A stretch of 64,000 nucleotides of DNA from JAGLOK01 sp963675575 (GTDB lineage: Bacteria > Bacillota > Clostridia > Christensenellales > UMGS416): positions 744,001 to 808,000 of the forward strand of contig OY776378.1 in NCBI GenBank assembly GCA_963675575.1. Direction: 5' to 3'. Positions 43,693-52,555 of this stretch are shown here, piece by piece. The notes beneath the pieces are model-generated. The model ran no database searches. It was not told where the DNA came from and saw nothing but the letters and a program-made list of their open reading frames with translations. How positions within the stretch are numbered: the first letter of the stretch is position 1; each line of letters begins with the position of its first letter. The translations under genes were made by a program, and so were the position numbers.

Positions 43693-44817
43693 ATGGAAAA
43701 TCAAATTTTTGGCATGCAAGCCTTGAGTTGGGATCCTTTGGCTTACAAAAAAGGCAGAGATAATAAGGGTGATGTCGGGTATTTCCCCCAAGAGAACGGA
43801 GATATATTTTTCAGGCTCAATGCGCCGAGCAAAAAAAAATTAATTTTGCGCATTGGCGGCAAAGTTGATATTGAATTTAAGATTGCCGGTGAAGGCTTTG
43901 TGGAGGGAACATTCCCGTATCGGGATGAAAACACAGGGCCGCACAGTGTTGATGTAATGATTGATGGAGTGCCTTTTATCACACCTGACCTGCCTGTTTT
44001 TTGGACGGGTAATCATCCTAAAAACTATATTGAGGTGCCAGATTCAAAGCTTAGCTTTGCCCATCTGAAAGATGTGCCGCATGGCAGCTTAAATCGAGAG
44101 ATTTACTGGTCGGATGCTCTTAAGCGTTGGGAGCGTTGCTTGGTATACACTCCTGCGGCCTACCAAGAAAACTCTGACGACTATCCTGTACTGTATCTGC
44201 TAAACGGTGGAGGAGACAACGAGGTCTGCTGGGAACATACAGGTCGGATGTCTGCTATTATGGATAATCTTTTGTCAGACAAAAGCGCAGTGCCTTTTAT
44301 TGTTGTGACAATAAACAGCATGCTCCGCTATCCCAACAATGATGTATATGCAGTGGATGATGCTTGCGAGAAAACGATGGTCGAAAATCTGATACCTTTT
44401 ATTGATTCCAAATATCGCACACGCACAGACAAATGGAATCGTGCGGTCGCAGGTTTGTCTATGGGCGCATATATGACCAATGACATTGGGTTGATGCACC
44501 CCGAGCTTTTCGGCTCTATAGGCCAGTTTACAGCGAGCATGACCACAAAAGTGCTAAAAACGAGTTACCCTCGTCCATATCACACAGTTTTAAAAGAGGG
44601 TGCGGAGAAATTTGCGGAGAAATATCATCTGTTTTTTCGCTCAACAACACCTGCCGAGGATCATCTTGATTATTATGAGGCCGATGATGAGCTCTACAAA
44701 AAAGCGGGAATCTCTGAGCTTCCTTGCTACCACAGATTGCTTTATCCCGCACGGACAAGCAAGTGGAATAGCTGGCGCATGGGGCTTAGGGACTTCGCAC
44801 AACTGTTGTTTAGATAA
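43693..44817 (+). CDS. CE1-like (feruloyl esterase/esterase D type) alpha/beta hydrolase, His-lacking
   Basis: A 374-aa protein with an N-terminal Ig-like/CBM48-type domain (~20-105: PQENGDIFFRLNAPSKKKL) and a C-terminal esterase D fold. Nucleophile Ser256 lies in AGLSMGAY. In CE1 enzymes the catalytic His stands two residues before the Trp in a GGH-x-W-x-x-WR tail; here the tail reads ARTSKWNSWRMGLRDFA, with Ser at that place. Thus one triad residue seems replaced or supplied from elsewhere. No signal peptide, unlike secreted xylan-esterases, so it acts in the cytoplasm. AAAGGAG lies 6 nt before the ATG. Confidence 0.8.
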   Translation: MENQIFGMQALSWDPLAYKKGRDNKGDVGYFPQENGDIFFRLNAPSKKKLILRIGGKVDIEFKIAGEGFVEGTFPYRDENTGPHSVDVMIDGVPFITPDLPVFWTGNHPKNYIEVPDSKLSFAHLKDVPHGSLNREIYWSDALKRWERCLVYTPAAYQENSDDYPVLYLLNGGGDNEVCWEHTGRMSAIMDNLLSDKSAVPFIVVTINSMLRYPNNDVYAVDDACEKTMVENLIPFIDSKYRTRTDKWNRAVAGLSMGAYMTNDIGLMHPELFGSIGQFTASMTTKVLKTSYPRPYHTVLKEGAEKFAEKYHLFFRSTTPAEDHLDYYEADDELYKKAGISELPCYHRLLYPARTSKWNSWRMGLRDFAQLLFR

Positions 44818-44823
44818 AACAAA

Positions 44824-44862
44824 CGGGGTCGATGTGATAATCGACCCCGAACATATTTTTTT
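44824..44862. terminator. Terminator shared by convergent genes
   Basis: CGGGGTCGAT (44824-44833) pairs perfectly with ATCGACCCCG (44840-44849) across 6 nt, then AACATATTTTTTT. It also ends the minus-strand ceramidase-like gene that finishes at 44910. Confidence 0.85.
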
Positions 44863-44909
44863 AATAATTCATTTACATCTTGATTGTATCATAAAATGCT
44901 AATAACAAA

Positions 44910-46265
44910 TTATAAAACCTTATGGAACAGACTTTCTGTATGTTCTTTTAATGATTCGCCTACCTGACCCGGTTTGGTAGCTGAATTTCGACCCGGGAGC
45001 ATTCCGCTTACCGGGCTTGATCTGCGTACTCTTTCTAGTGTGGCATCATCCAGAACGTAACCGGAGTCATCAATAAGGCTGGCTTCGTGATTGATGATTA
45101 CGGTGTTGGAAAATGGAGCGATTTCGCGCATCATTTTACCAAAAGAGCTAAACATTTCGCCCCCTACTCCATAAAGCGCCACATCGCCAAGACGAAGGAG
45201 GTGGAGTCGGATCCGATAGGGTTTTTCACGTTCGCCGGTGATTTCAAAAACACCCTTGGAAGGGGAGGTTATTTTATAAGCTTCTGTTTCCGACCACTCT
45301 ATCGCGCCGCCTATTTTCATCGCGTTGCTGAAGTTGTCGATACCGCGTATTACGCCCAGAATATCTTGAAAATGTCTTGCCGCAAGGGAAATCATAAGTT
45401 CTGTTATGACTTTATAGTCGGGGAATAAATAATCTATTCTAGCTCCATTTTTGGGGTCTGCGTAAAACACTTCATTTGCGATTATAGGATTAACATCGCC
45501 TGCCGCTCCGCTGGACCATATAGCTACACTTTCGGGGAACTTATCCTCGATGTAACGGCTTACTGTGCCTGCGATATCTCCGCTGATGCCCATGCTGCCC
45601 TTGTCGTCGTAGCGGTTTAGAAACATGGTGCAGCAATGAACAGCATAGTTTACAAAGAAACCCATTGGCTTGCCGTCTTCGTCCTCAATTTTCATTACAA
45701 AAACAGTGCGGTCAACATCGGCTTCGTTGTTGGGGCCTTGAGAAATATAAGAGTGAATTGAGCCGTCTTCCGCCTCGTAGTAAAACTCCGCACCGCGGTT
45801 AACATTGATATAGCTTTCGCCTTTGCCATAACCCATCTTGGCGGGCTTCATATTCGCAAGGGCTTCATCAACCTTGGCAAACAGTTCCATATGTACCATA
45901 TCCTCATATTTTGCCATTGCCGATTTCATGTAATCGGTAATATTTGTTCTGTGTGCTTCATTTGGCCGGAATGTGGTTACAGGAGCGGAATGAGTGTGGG
46001 TGCCCATGTAGGATATGTTTTCAATTGGAATACCTGTATGTTCGGAAAGCTCAGGCATCCATGTGATTGGATTGGGCGCTTTGTCTAAGTCAAATGAGAT
46101 AATCAATGCGCGATTTTCTCCGTCAGACATAGCTATTACTCTCAGAAATAAAGGATCTATTATTCCTGCGTAAGGGATGCCGGCTAATCCATATAATCCA
46201 TCTAGGAGGTCATCATATGGTGTAATGTCGGACTTTGCGACACCGCAAGTAAGTAGGTTGTTCAA
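44910..46265 (-). CDS. Neutral/alkaline ceramidase-domain amidohydrolase, cytosolic
   Basis: A ~451-aa protein with the neutral/alkaline non-lysosomal ceramidase N-terminal domain (PF04734). It begins with the usual GVAKSDITP, and MGTHTHSAP holds the His pair of the zinc site; conserved IVNYAVHCCTMF and GDIAGTVSRYIE follow in the body. Known ceramidases are secreted and have a further C-terminal Ig domain; this one has neither a signal peptide nor a clear Ig domain, so the substrate is probably an imported N-acyl or ester compound. The TTG at 46265 is chosen because AAAGGAG lies 8 nt upstream; the ATG at 46283 has no site and encodes the SD itself. A paralogue lies at 52556-53878. Confidence 0.82.
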   Translation of the reverse strand: MNNLLTCGVAKSDITPYDDLLDGLYGLAGIPYAGIIDPLFLRVIAMSDGENRALIISFDLDKAPNPITWMPELSEHTGIPIENISYMGTHTHSAPVTTFRPNEAHRTNITDYMKSAMAKYEDMVHMELFAKVDEALANMKPAKMGYGKGESYINVNRGAEFYYEAEDGSIHSYISQGPNNEADVDRTVFVMKIEDEDGKPMGFFVNYAVHCCTMFLNRYDDKGSMGISGDIAGTVSRYIEDKFPESVAIWSSGAAGDVNPIIANEVFYADPKNGARIDYLFPDYKVITELMISLAARHFQDILGVIRGIDNFSNAMKIGGAIEWSETEAYKITSPSKGVFEITGEREKPYRIRLHLLRLGDVALYGVGGEMFSSFGKMMREIAPFSNTVIINHEASLIDDSGYVLDDATLERVRRSSPVSGMLPGRNSATKPGQVGESLKEHTESLFHKVL

Positions 46266-46507
46266 TTTTAATTCTCCTTTCATGTTGAGGGGATAAAAGT
46301 CCCGAGGCTTTATTTATGCTTTTTCTGTATTGCTTGTTTTGCGAATTGTTTGCTTAAAATGAAACAGAGGCAATGGGAAAACGATATCAATAAGCATCGG
46401 GTGAATTAAGACTTTGCCGACTGTGTAATATGGAACCAAACATTGCAAAGGTCTTAATAATAGGTGTAATTATCATTTCGTAAGGCAAATTATCTTATAT
46501 AATTTAT

Positions 46508-46536
46508 AATATAATTTATTACTTTATGTTTGTCAA
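46508..46536 (-). promoter_or_regulatory. Promoter of the ceramidase-like gene
   Basis: On the minus strand: perfect TTGACA (46536-46531), 17-bp spacer, TATATT (46513-46508). Predicted start ~46501, leader ~235 nt. Confidence 0.65.
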
Positions 46537-46543
46537 CACAATT

Positions 46544-46561
46544 TACAAACTAAAGTTTGTA
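46544..46561. promoter_or_regulatory. Palindromic operator upstream of the ceramidase-like promoter
   Basis: TACAAACT-TT-AGTTTGTA (minus-strand reading; 8-2-8 perfect palindrome) lies 7 bp upstream of the -35 box. A third half-site (GTTTGT, 46527-46532 on the plus strand) overlaps the -35. The half-site AGTTTGT resembles those of XylR-type ROK repressors, whose gene candidate lies at 42313; this link is inference. Confidence 0.5.
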
Positions 46562-47140
46562 TGTAATTTTACTCATTAAAGCAAGCAAAATCGCTCTTGA
46601 GAGATGATGGAACTGAAGATAAAACATCGTTTTACACTTAAGATATTTTTTGGTACTAATTGCTGTAAAATAATTTGGAAATTGACAAAATACTTTTTTA
46701 ATTAAATATATTGTAGTCTAGCGAAAGAGAATCTTTATTTTTTCCACAATATCTTGAGCTTAGGCAATGGTAGATGTAAGCATAAGGTGGTATTATTTTA
46801 ATATATTATTTACTGTCAAAGTTGGGAGGGATCTCTTTTCTGGAGATTTTTCCTCAGTCCATGTTCCTTTGTCTATTTGATATCGAATTAATTTGTTGAT
46901 TTATAGAAATGCGAATCATATTTAGCAAACAATTTTATAAGCACATATGTGAGAGTTGCTCGAGCATAAATATATATAAAACATTGAATATGATTTTTAA
47001 AGGGCTGTTGAAGAATAAAAACAGTTGCCGATATGGCAGGTTACAATTTGGGCGATATTGTACTTGCGGCTCTCATAGGAATAAAGGATTTTAATATCAT
47101 AACCATTATTGGTTGGAACTAACTATACAACGCGAAAAAA
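46562..47140 (+). other. Gene-free region upstream of the carboxylesterase operon
   Basis: AT-rich. TTGACA (46682-46687) with TATATT (46707-46712, 19-bp spacing) is a possible promoter. A hairpin with GGAGGGATCTC and GAGATTTTTCC (three G-U pairs) lies around 46826-46855. A short frame (46909-47094) has no ribosome site or known similarity. A 32-codon coding-like fragment in another frame ends at 47123. Confidence 0.35.
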
Positions 47141-47168
47141 GCTCACGAATATATTGATAATTGTGAGC
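47141..47168 (+). promoter_or_regulatory. Inverted repeat before the carboxylesterase operon
   Basis: GCTCAC (47141-47146) and GTGAGC (47163-47168) flank 16 AT-rich bases and lie 8 nt upstream of the AGAAAGGA ribosome site. It could be an operator or a leader hairpin. Confidence 0.4.
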
Positions 47169-47191
47169 GCAAGATAGAAAGGAAAAAATAT

Positions 47192-48802
47192 ATGTATCCA
47201 AGAAAACTTACTCGGCAGGCTATCAGTAATCTGGATTATCCTGTAGTTGAAACAAAGTACGGGAAGCTACGCGGATCCGAAGTGGAGGGAGCGTTTATAT
47301 TTCGAGGAATAAAATATGCCAACGCTCAGCGCTTTCATATGCCCGAGGACTTAGAAGCATGGGAAGGTATAAAGCCGGCTGTGGCTTATGGCCCTGTATG
47401 CAGCGAGTTCAGCACACTTATACCCAGAGACGCATACACAGTTCCGCATTTTTGGTATCCGCAGAGTGAGCATTGTCATTACCTTAATGTTTGGACGCAG
47501 AGTTTGGACAATAGCGCTAAACGTCCGGTTATTGTATGGATTCACGGCGGCGGTTTTTTTCATGGTTCAGCAATGGAGATATTCTCATATGATGGTGAAA
47601 ATCTGTCTAGTTTCGGTGATGTTGTAGTGGTAGCTGTAAACCACAGGGTAAATGCACTTGGTTATCTCGATTTATCAGGCTACGGAGAGGAATACGCAAA
47701 CTCGTGCAACCTAGGGATGGCCGATTTGGTCAAATCGCTGGAATGGATTCGCGACAACATTACGGGATTCGGAGGCGACCCTGACAATGTGACCATTGTT
47801 GGACAGTCAGGCGGCGGATCCAAGGTTGAAACGCTTATACAAATGCCTGCAGCAGATGGTTTGTTTCACAAGGCTTGTATGCACAGCGGAGGCGCTGACG
47901 CTCACGATCTTCATCACGAAGAAGCTGGGTTGGTTGCAGACCTTATGGCTGAATACTTGGGATTAACTAAGGAAACGATTAAAGAGATAGAAACGATTCC
48001 TTTTTTCAAGCTGGCTGAGGCGGGCAACTATGCCACTGAATACTTCAGAACTGAATTGGGCAAAAGACTAAAATGGGGACCTTTAGCTGATGGGAAGTAT
48101 TATGTTGGTCACCCGAGAACAGTAGGATTTCGCGAGGAAACAAAACACATACCAATGCTTGTAGGCAGCTGCATGGGTGAATTTGAAACGGTGGATGTCG
48201 ATCCAAAGAGGTTCGAAGACGGAGGCAGCGCGACATGGAGCGAGGAAGTCACCAAGCGCAGATTTAAGGAAAAATTCGGCGATGATGTCGATGAAATAGT
48301 AAAGGAATATCTCAAGGCATATCCAAACAGAAGGATAGCGGATGTCGCATATATAGAGAGCGTCAGGCGCCCGAATCATGTTGCATTTTCCAAGGCTCGA
48401 GCCGATGTGGAAGGCGCGAACGTATATAACTGGTATTTGGCTCTAGAGTTGCCGTGTGAAGGAGGAAGCTCTGCTTGGCACAATGCGGATGAAGCATTTT
48501 TGTTTCACAATGCTTCTTACATCGAATCCACATATATTCCGGATGTCACCGATAAATTGCAGGATATATTTGCAGGAGCATGGGTGGCCTTTGCAAAGAC
48601 GGGCAATCCCAATCATGAGGGAATGCCTGAATGGGAGCCTGTTAAGCCCCACGATGATAAAGTCGCTACTATGGTTTTTGACCGCGAATGTGAAATGCGC
48701 TATGGGCATGATACTGAGCTTATGAAGCTATTAAAAAAACATAATATAAAAAGTGCGGGACCGTTGCTAGGCTATGGCGGCGGACCACGCCACAATGTGT
48801 AA
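47192..48802 (+). CDS. Type-B carboxylesterase (first copy)
   Basis: A 536-aa carboxylesterase/lipase of the COesterase family (esterase, p-nitrobenzyl-esterase and acetylcholinesterase relatives). The oxyanion hole is HGGGF (~111-115), the nucleophile Ser206 in GQSGGG, the acid a Glu in SCMGEFE and the His in AWHNADEA. These enzymes split carboxylic esters of bulky alcohols. No signal peptide, so cytosolic. It is the first of a four-gene operon with a second esterase (14 bp later), an MBL-fold protein and another hydrolase. AGAAAGGA precedes the ATG. Confidence 0.93.
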   Translation: MYPRKLTRQAISNLDYPVVETKYGKLRGSEVEGAFIFRGIKYANAQRFHMPEDLEAWEGIKPAVAYGPVCSEFSTLIPRDAYTVPHFWYPQSEHCHYLNVWTQSLDNSAKRPVIVWIHGGGFFHGSAMEIFSYDGENLSSFGDVVVVAVNHRVNALGYLDLSGYGEEYANSCNLGMADLVKSLEWIRDNITGFGGDPDNVTIVGQSGGGSKVETLIQMPAADGLFHKACMHSGGADAHDLHHEEAGLVADLMAEYLGLTKETIKEIETIPFFKLAEAGNYATEYFRTELGKRLKWGPLADGKYYVGHPRTVGFREETKHIPMLVGSCMGEFETVDVDPKRFEDGGSATWSEEVTKRRFKEKFGDDVDEIVKEYLKAYPNRRIADVAYIESVRRPNHVAFSKARADVEGANVYNWYLALELPCEGGSSAWHNADEAFLFHNASYIESTYIPDVTDKLQDIFAGAWVAFAKTGNPNHEGMPEWEPVKPHDDKVATMVFDRECEMRYGHDTELMKLLKKHNIKSAGPLLGYGGGPRHNV

Positions 48803-48816
48803 GGGGGCTGCTGACT

Positions 48817-50376
48817 ATGTTTATGAGTAAATTAAAAAAACAGGTAAATATGAATTTCAAATATCCTGTTACAGATACAAAGTATGGTAAAGTTCGAGGT
48901 ATAGAAAAGGACGACGCATTCATATTTCGAGGAATAAAGTATGCGGACGCTCAGCGCTTCCATATGCCAAAAGAGGTTCAGCCTTGGGATGGAATAAAGG
49001 ATGCAATTACATATGCCTGCACGTGTCCGGAGCTAACCACTCCTGTTGCTGGCGACCAGCAGCTAAGCCCGCATTACTATATGCCTCAGGATGAAAACTG
49101 TCAGTTTGTCAACATCTGGACACAAACTCTGGAGAAAACTGCCAAGAAGCCCGTTATGGTTTGGCTGCACGGAGGCGGTTGGTATGGCGGATCAAGCCTT
49201 GAGCAGTATGCATATGATGGCGAAAATCTATCTAGCCACGGAGACGTGGTTGTAGTATCACTGAATCACAGGCTGAATTGCCTTGGATATATGGATTTGT
49301 CTGCCTACGGAGAAGAGTATGCAAGCTCAAATCTTGCTGGACTTGCAGATCTTGTAATGGCGCTTCGCTGGGTAAAAGACAATATTGCATCATTTGGAGG
49401 AGATCCTAACAACGTTACAATATTCGGTCAATCAGGTGGCGGTAGCAAGGTCATGTATTTGATGCAATCACCTGAAGCTGACGGGCTTTACAATCGCGCC
49501 ATAGTGCAAAGCGGCGGATGTAAGTTTTTTGGCGATAATGGGCAGCCGGCAAATGAAATGTCTAAGCGAATGACTCAACTGATTGTCGAAAAGCTAGTAC
49601 TTAATAAAGACAATATCTCCGATATTGAGAAAGTTCCGTACTGGCATCTTGCAGATGCTGTTTTAGCGGCGCAGGAAAGTCTTGCGAAGGAATACGACAG
49701 CAACTTCAGGTGGGAACCACTTCCTGATGGGAAGTACTTCTATGGTAACCCATATGCTGTGGGATTCCGCAAAGAAACGGCGAAGGTAGCCATGATAATG
49801 GGAAGTACATTTGGAGAGGGACGCAGTAATTCTCGACAGACAATTGGCGATGGGGACAAAAACAGCTGGGATGAAGCAACTGCCATGAATTATATCCGAG
49901 AGGAATACGGCGATAAAGCTGATGCAATAGTTGAGGAATTTAAAAAGACGTATCCTAAAAATAAAATCGCGGATGTGCTGTTCATCGATAGGTTCGACCG
50001 CTTCAGAATGATGGACCTTATCAAAAAACGAGCGGCTGACGGCGGTAAGCTTTGGAACTATGTTTTTAAACTGGAGTCGCCAATTAACAGCGGAACAGTC
50101 GCGTGGCATTGCTCCGACATTCCGTTTTTCTTCCACAACTCCGACTATATGGAAGCGGCATTTATTCCGGGTGTAAGCGGCAAGTTGCAGGATATGATGT
50201 CAGGGGCATGGATTTCTTTTGCAAAGACAGGCAATCCTAATTTTGGTGAACTTCCCGATTGGCCGTCTGCCGAAGCGGACAAATTGCCGACTATGATTTT
50301 TGACAAGGAAACTTGTATGAAAATTGACCATGATAAGGACTTGCTTTCGGCAATTCCAAGGATTACTAAATATTAA
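48817..50376 (+). CDS. Type-B carboxylesterase (second copy)
   Basis: A 519-aa paralogue of the preceding gene, roughly half identical. Oxyanion hole HGGGW, Ser206 in GQSGGG, acid in STFGEGR and His in AWHCSDIPFFFHN. Like the first copy it lacks a signal peptide. The tandem arrangement indicates gene duplication; the main differences fall in the region (~235-290) that forms the cap over the active site in this family, suggesting different substrates. An AAGGGGG site lies 9 nt before the ATG; the ATG at 48823 is an alternative. Confidence 0.93.
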   Translation: MFMSKLKKQVNMNFKYPVTDTKYGKVRGIEKDDAFIFRGIKYADAQRFHMPKEVQPWDGIKDAITYACTCPELTTPVAGDQQLSPHYYMPQDENCQFVNIWTQTLEKTAKKPVMVWLHGGGWYGGSSLEQYAYDGENLSSHGDVVVVSLNHRLNCLGYMDLSAYGEEYASSNLAGLADLVMALRWVKDNIASFGGDPNNVTIFGQSGGGSKVMYLMQSPEADGLYNRAIVQSGGCKFFGDNGQPANEMSKRMTQLIVEKLVLNKDNISDIEKVPYWHLADAVLAAQESLAKEYDSNFRWEPLPDGKYFYGNPYAVGFRKETAKVAMIMGSTFGEGRSNSRQTIGDGDKNSWDEATAMNYIREEYGDKADAIVEEFKKTYPKNKIADVLFIDRFDRFRMMDLIKKRAADGGKLWNYVFKLESPINSGTVAWHCSDIPFFFHNSDYMEAAFIPGVSGKLQDMMSGAWISFAKTGNPNFGELPDWPSAEADKLPTMIFDKETCMKIDHDKDLLSAIPRITKY

Positions 50377-50389
50377 CAGGAGAAACAAT

Positions 50390-51319
50390 ATGGGAATAGA
50401 TAAGTTTAGCGAAGATAGGGAGTTTTCGCGCAGACTCCTTATGAATGATACTTGGGTAATTGAAGGAGCGGAGCGCAGCTGTATGACTCATGTGCTTATA
50501 GGCAAAGAAAAAGCTCTTGTTATTGACCCAGGTGAAAACAGAAGAAATATACGCGAATATATACAAAATGAAATCACAGATTTACCTCTGTGCGTTGCAA
50601 TCACGCACGGCTCTTGGGATCATTGCGGCTCGGCAGGACAATTTAAGGGCTGTGCAATTTATATTTCTGATTACTCCACTCTGGAACTTAAGGTTTGCCG
50701 AGGAAAATCTGTTTACGACTGGTATTTTGATTATGAACCTACGGTTATTCCTGAAGATTATATTATTGATCTCGGCGGGCGATATATTAAAACTATTGCT
50801 ATCGGATGCCACTCTCAGGGGAGCTTCGCATTTTTGGATATCGAGAATAAACTGCTCTTCACGGGAGATGAAATTGAATGCGGACAGGTTCTCATCAATC
50901 AACCTTGGGATTCCTGCTATGCTACTGTGGAGCGTTTTAGAGGAAATATGCTTAAGCTGAAAAGTCAAATTGATCAGTTCGATTTTCTGTTGCCCGGGCA
51001 TAACGGAACGCCCATTTCACCGGAATATATAGATTTGCTTATAGAAAATACTGAAAGGATTCTCAGTGGAATAGAAGGCAAGACGGACCTAAGCTCTGCT
51101 ACGTATCACCCAGGCGCAAATAAAAACGACCCAAGAGGGAATAACCCCAATTTCAGACGCAGCGAGTGGAAAGGCAGTTCGATAGTATACGATATCAATA
51201 AGGTGTTTAATTCGGGGGACCCTGATGAAGCCTTTATGCAGCCAAATGTGTCATTCGAGCAGTTTTTGGAGAAGCTAGGCGAAGACGAGCGAAATTATGT
51301 GCTTGGAAAGAAACGATAA
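50390..51319 (+). CDS. MBL-fold hydrolase, variant zinc motif (HGSWDH)
   Basis: A 309-aa metallo-beta-lactamase-fold protein, paralogue of the gene at 59918. The zinc motif reads H73-G-S-W-D77-H78, so the second His is Ser, while His in GCHSQGS, Asp in TGDEIE and His in LPGHNGTP are kept. The partner at 59918 has the full motif. A C-terminal extension of ~35 residues (DEAFMQPNVSFEQFLEKL) is absent in the partner. The ATG at 50390 is chosen for ACAGGAG 8 nt upstream. It sits between two esterase genes of one operon. Confidence 0.88.
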   Translation: MGIDKFSEDREFSRRLLMNDTWVIEGAERSCMTHVLIGKEKALVIDPGENRRNIREYIQNEITDLPLCVAITHGSWDHCGSAGQFKGCAIYISDYSTLELKVCRGKSVYDWYFDYEPTVIPEDYIIDLGGRYIKTIAIGCHSQGSFAFLDIENKLLFTGDEIECGQVLINQPWDSCYATVERFRGNMLKLKSQIDQFDFLLPGHNGTPISPEYIDLLIENTERILSGIEGKTDLSSATYHPGANKNDPRGNNPNFRRSEWKGSSIVYDINKVFNSGDPDEAFMQPNVSFEQFLEKLGEDERNYVLGKKR

Positions 51320-51338
51320 AAATAGGGGGACAAAGCAA

Positions 51339-52475
51339 ATGACAAGACCTTTTGAAAAAGAATATCTTTGGCATATAGAGCGCCAGATGGATTCAGACGG
51401 AAATAGGCAAGAGATTTCTTTCTATGACCACCTGCCCGATATGGGAAGCCCTGACTATGACCACAAAGCGTTTACTGATTCACAAATGGGCGACGCGCTC
51501 ATCAGTTTGCTGGAGCCGTTTCTAATATTTGATGATGAAGACGGCAAAGCGGTTAAAAAATATTGGGAGCGATATGGACTGCGCAAAAATGTGCACGAAA
51601 AAGAGTCGGGAGCGCCGGAATGGAACAAGTATTGTGTTTTTACTCCCATTGAAGCGCAAGAAGATATCAATAGAAAATTTCCATGCGTCATATATGTGCA
51701 TGGCAGCCGCTTAGGAGGCACAAAGATTTTTTGTGAAGAAAGCAGCGGGGTGGCAACGATGGCGGCGAAATACCGATTGATTTGCGCTCTGCCTGACAAC
51801 AATACCACAGACGGTGTAATGCGTGTCTATGAGAAACTGCTGAAAGAATATCCCGTCGATCCATCAAGAGTTTATCTGTGCGGATTTTCAGCCGGGGCAG
51901 TATGCTCGGTGGAAACGGGACTAAAACATCCAGAGCTTTTTGCAGGTATACTTTCCATCACAGGTTCACCTGCATCCAAAGAGTTTGACGCGCAGGCAGC
52001 GGAGCGCGCAAAAAAAATGGGACTCCCGTTCATAGGAATTGGAGGCACTTGCGAAATGACAACAAAATTTCCGCTTAGTGATTTTGGAATAAAAACACCG
52101 GAAGAAGTTGAACGCCATAAAAAGCATGTACATATGACCCCTGAAGGCAAAATTCAGGGATTAAATACGTTTCTTGCGGCTAATGGATTGGAGACAATAA
52201 GCCTTGAAGAAACCAAGAAGTTTGTTGCGCAAAGCGACCGCAAGGAAATACAGGCTATCGGCGTTAAAGCACCTTATTTCCATACAGAAAACATTTTGGG
52301 GATGAATCATTATTTTGCCGAATATCGCAATAGTGACGGCGTACCGGTTGTAAAAATTGTGGCACTTGACGGACATCCTCATCATCCTGCGGCGTCAGCT
52401 TATGATATAGCCTGGAATTTTTGGCAAAGGTTTAGCCGTGACCCGGATACTAAGAAGCTGATGATTGCAAAATAG
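51339..52475 (+). CDS. Alpha/beta hydrolase (esterase/PHB-depolymerase-like)
   Basis: A 378-aa alpha/beta hydrolase. Nucleophile Ser184 in LCGFSAGA, preceded by the VHGS oxyanion region (~129-132: CVIYVHGSRLGG); the catalytic His is likely in LDGHPHHP near residue 347, and the C-terminal part has AWNFWQRFSRDP, as in Fee1/PHB-depolymerase-type esterases. No signal peptide. The ATG at 51339 is chosen because AGGGGGA lies 8 nt upstream. Last gene of the four-gene esterase operon, ended by a strong convergent terminator. Substrate unknown. Confidence 0.85.
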   Translation: MTRPFEKEYLWHIERQMDSDGNRQEISFYDHLPDMGSPDYDHKAFTDSQMGDALISLLEPFLIFDDEDGKAVKKYWERYGLRKNVHEKESGAPEWNKYCVFTPIEAQEDINRKFPCVIYVHGSRLGGTKIFCEESSGVATMAAKYRLICALPDNNTTDGVMRVYEKLLKEYPVDPSRVYLCGFSAGAVCSVETGLKHPELFAGILSITGSPASKEFDAQAAERAKKMGLPFIGIGGTCEMTTKFPLSDFGIKTPEEVERHKKHVHMTPEGKIQGLNTFLAANGLETISLEETKKFVAQSDRKEIQAIGVKAPYFHTENILGMNHYFAEYRNSDGVPVVKIVALDGHPHHPAASAYDIAWNFWQRFSRDPDTKKLMIAK

Positions 52476-52506
52476 GATTTTTGATTTGAAACTAAAAAAA
52501 TAATTT

Positions 52507-52534
52507 AAAGGAGGCCAGTATGCTGGTCTCCTTT
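52507..52534. terminator. Bidirectional terminator between convergent operons
   Basis: AAAGGAGGCCAG (52507-52518) pairs with CTGGTCTCCTTT (52523-52534) with one G-U pair and a TATG loop. A-rich and T-rich ends allow termination in both directions. Confidence 0.85.
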
Positions 52535-52555
52535 ATATATAAGATAAAATGTTAT

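Noticed and set aside
46909..47094. 61-codon frame in the gap before the carboxylesterases
   Set aside because: No ribosome site, no similarity recognised, AT-driven composition.
47141..47168. lac-operator-like GCTCAC...GTGAGC repeat
   Set aside because: Only 6-bp arms with AT-rich spacer; no LacI gene nearby, so not called a lac-type operator.
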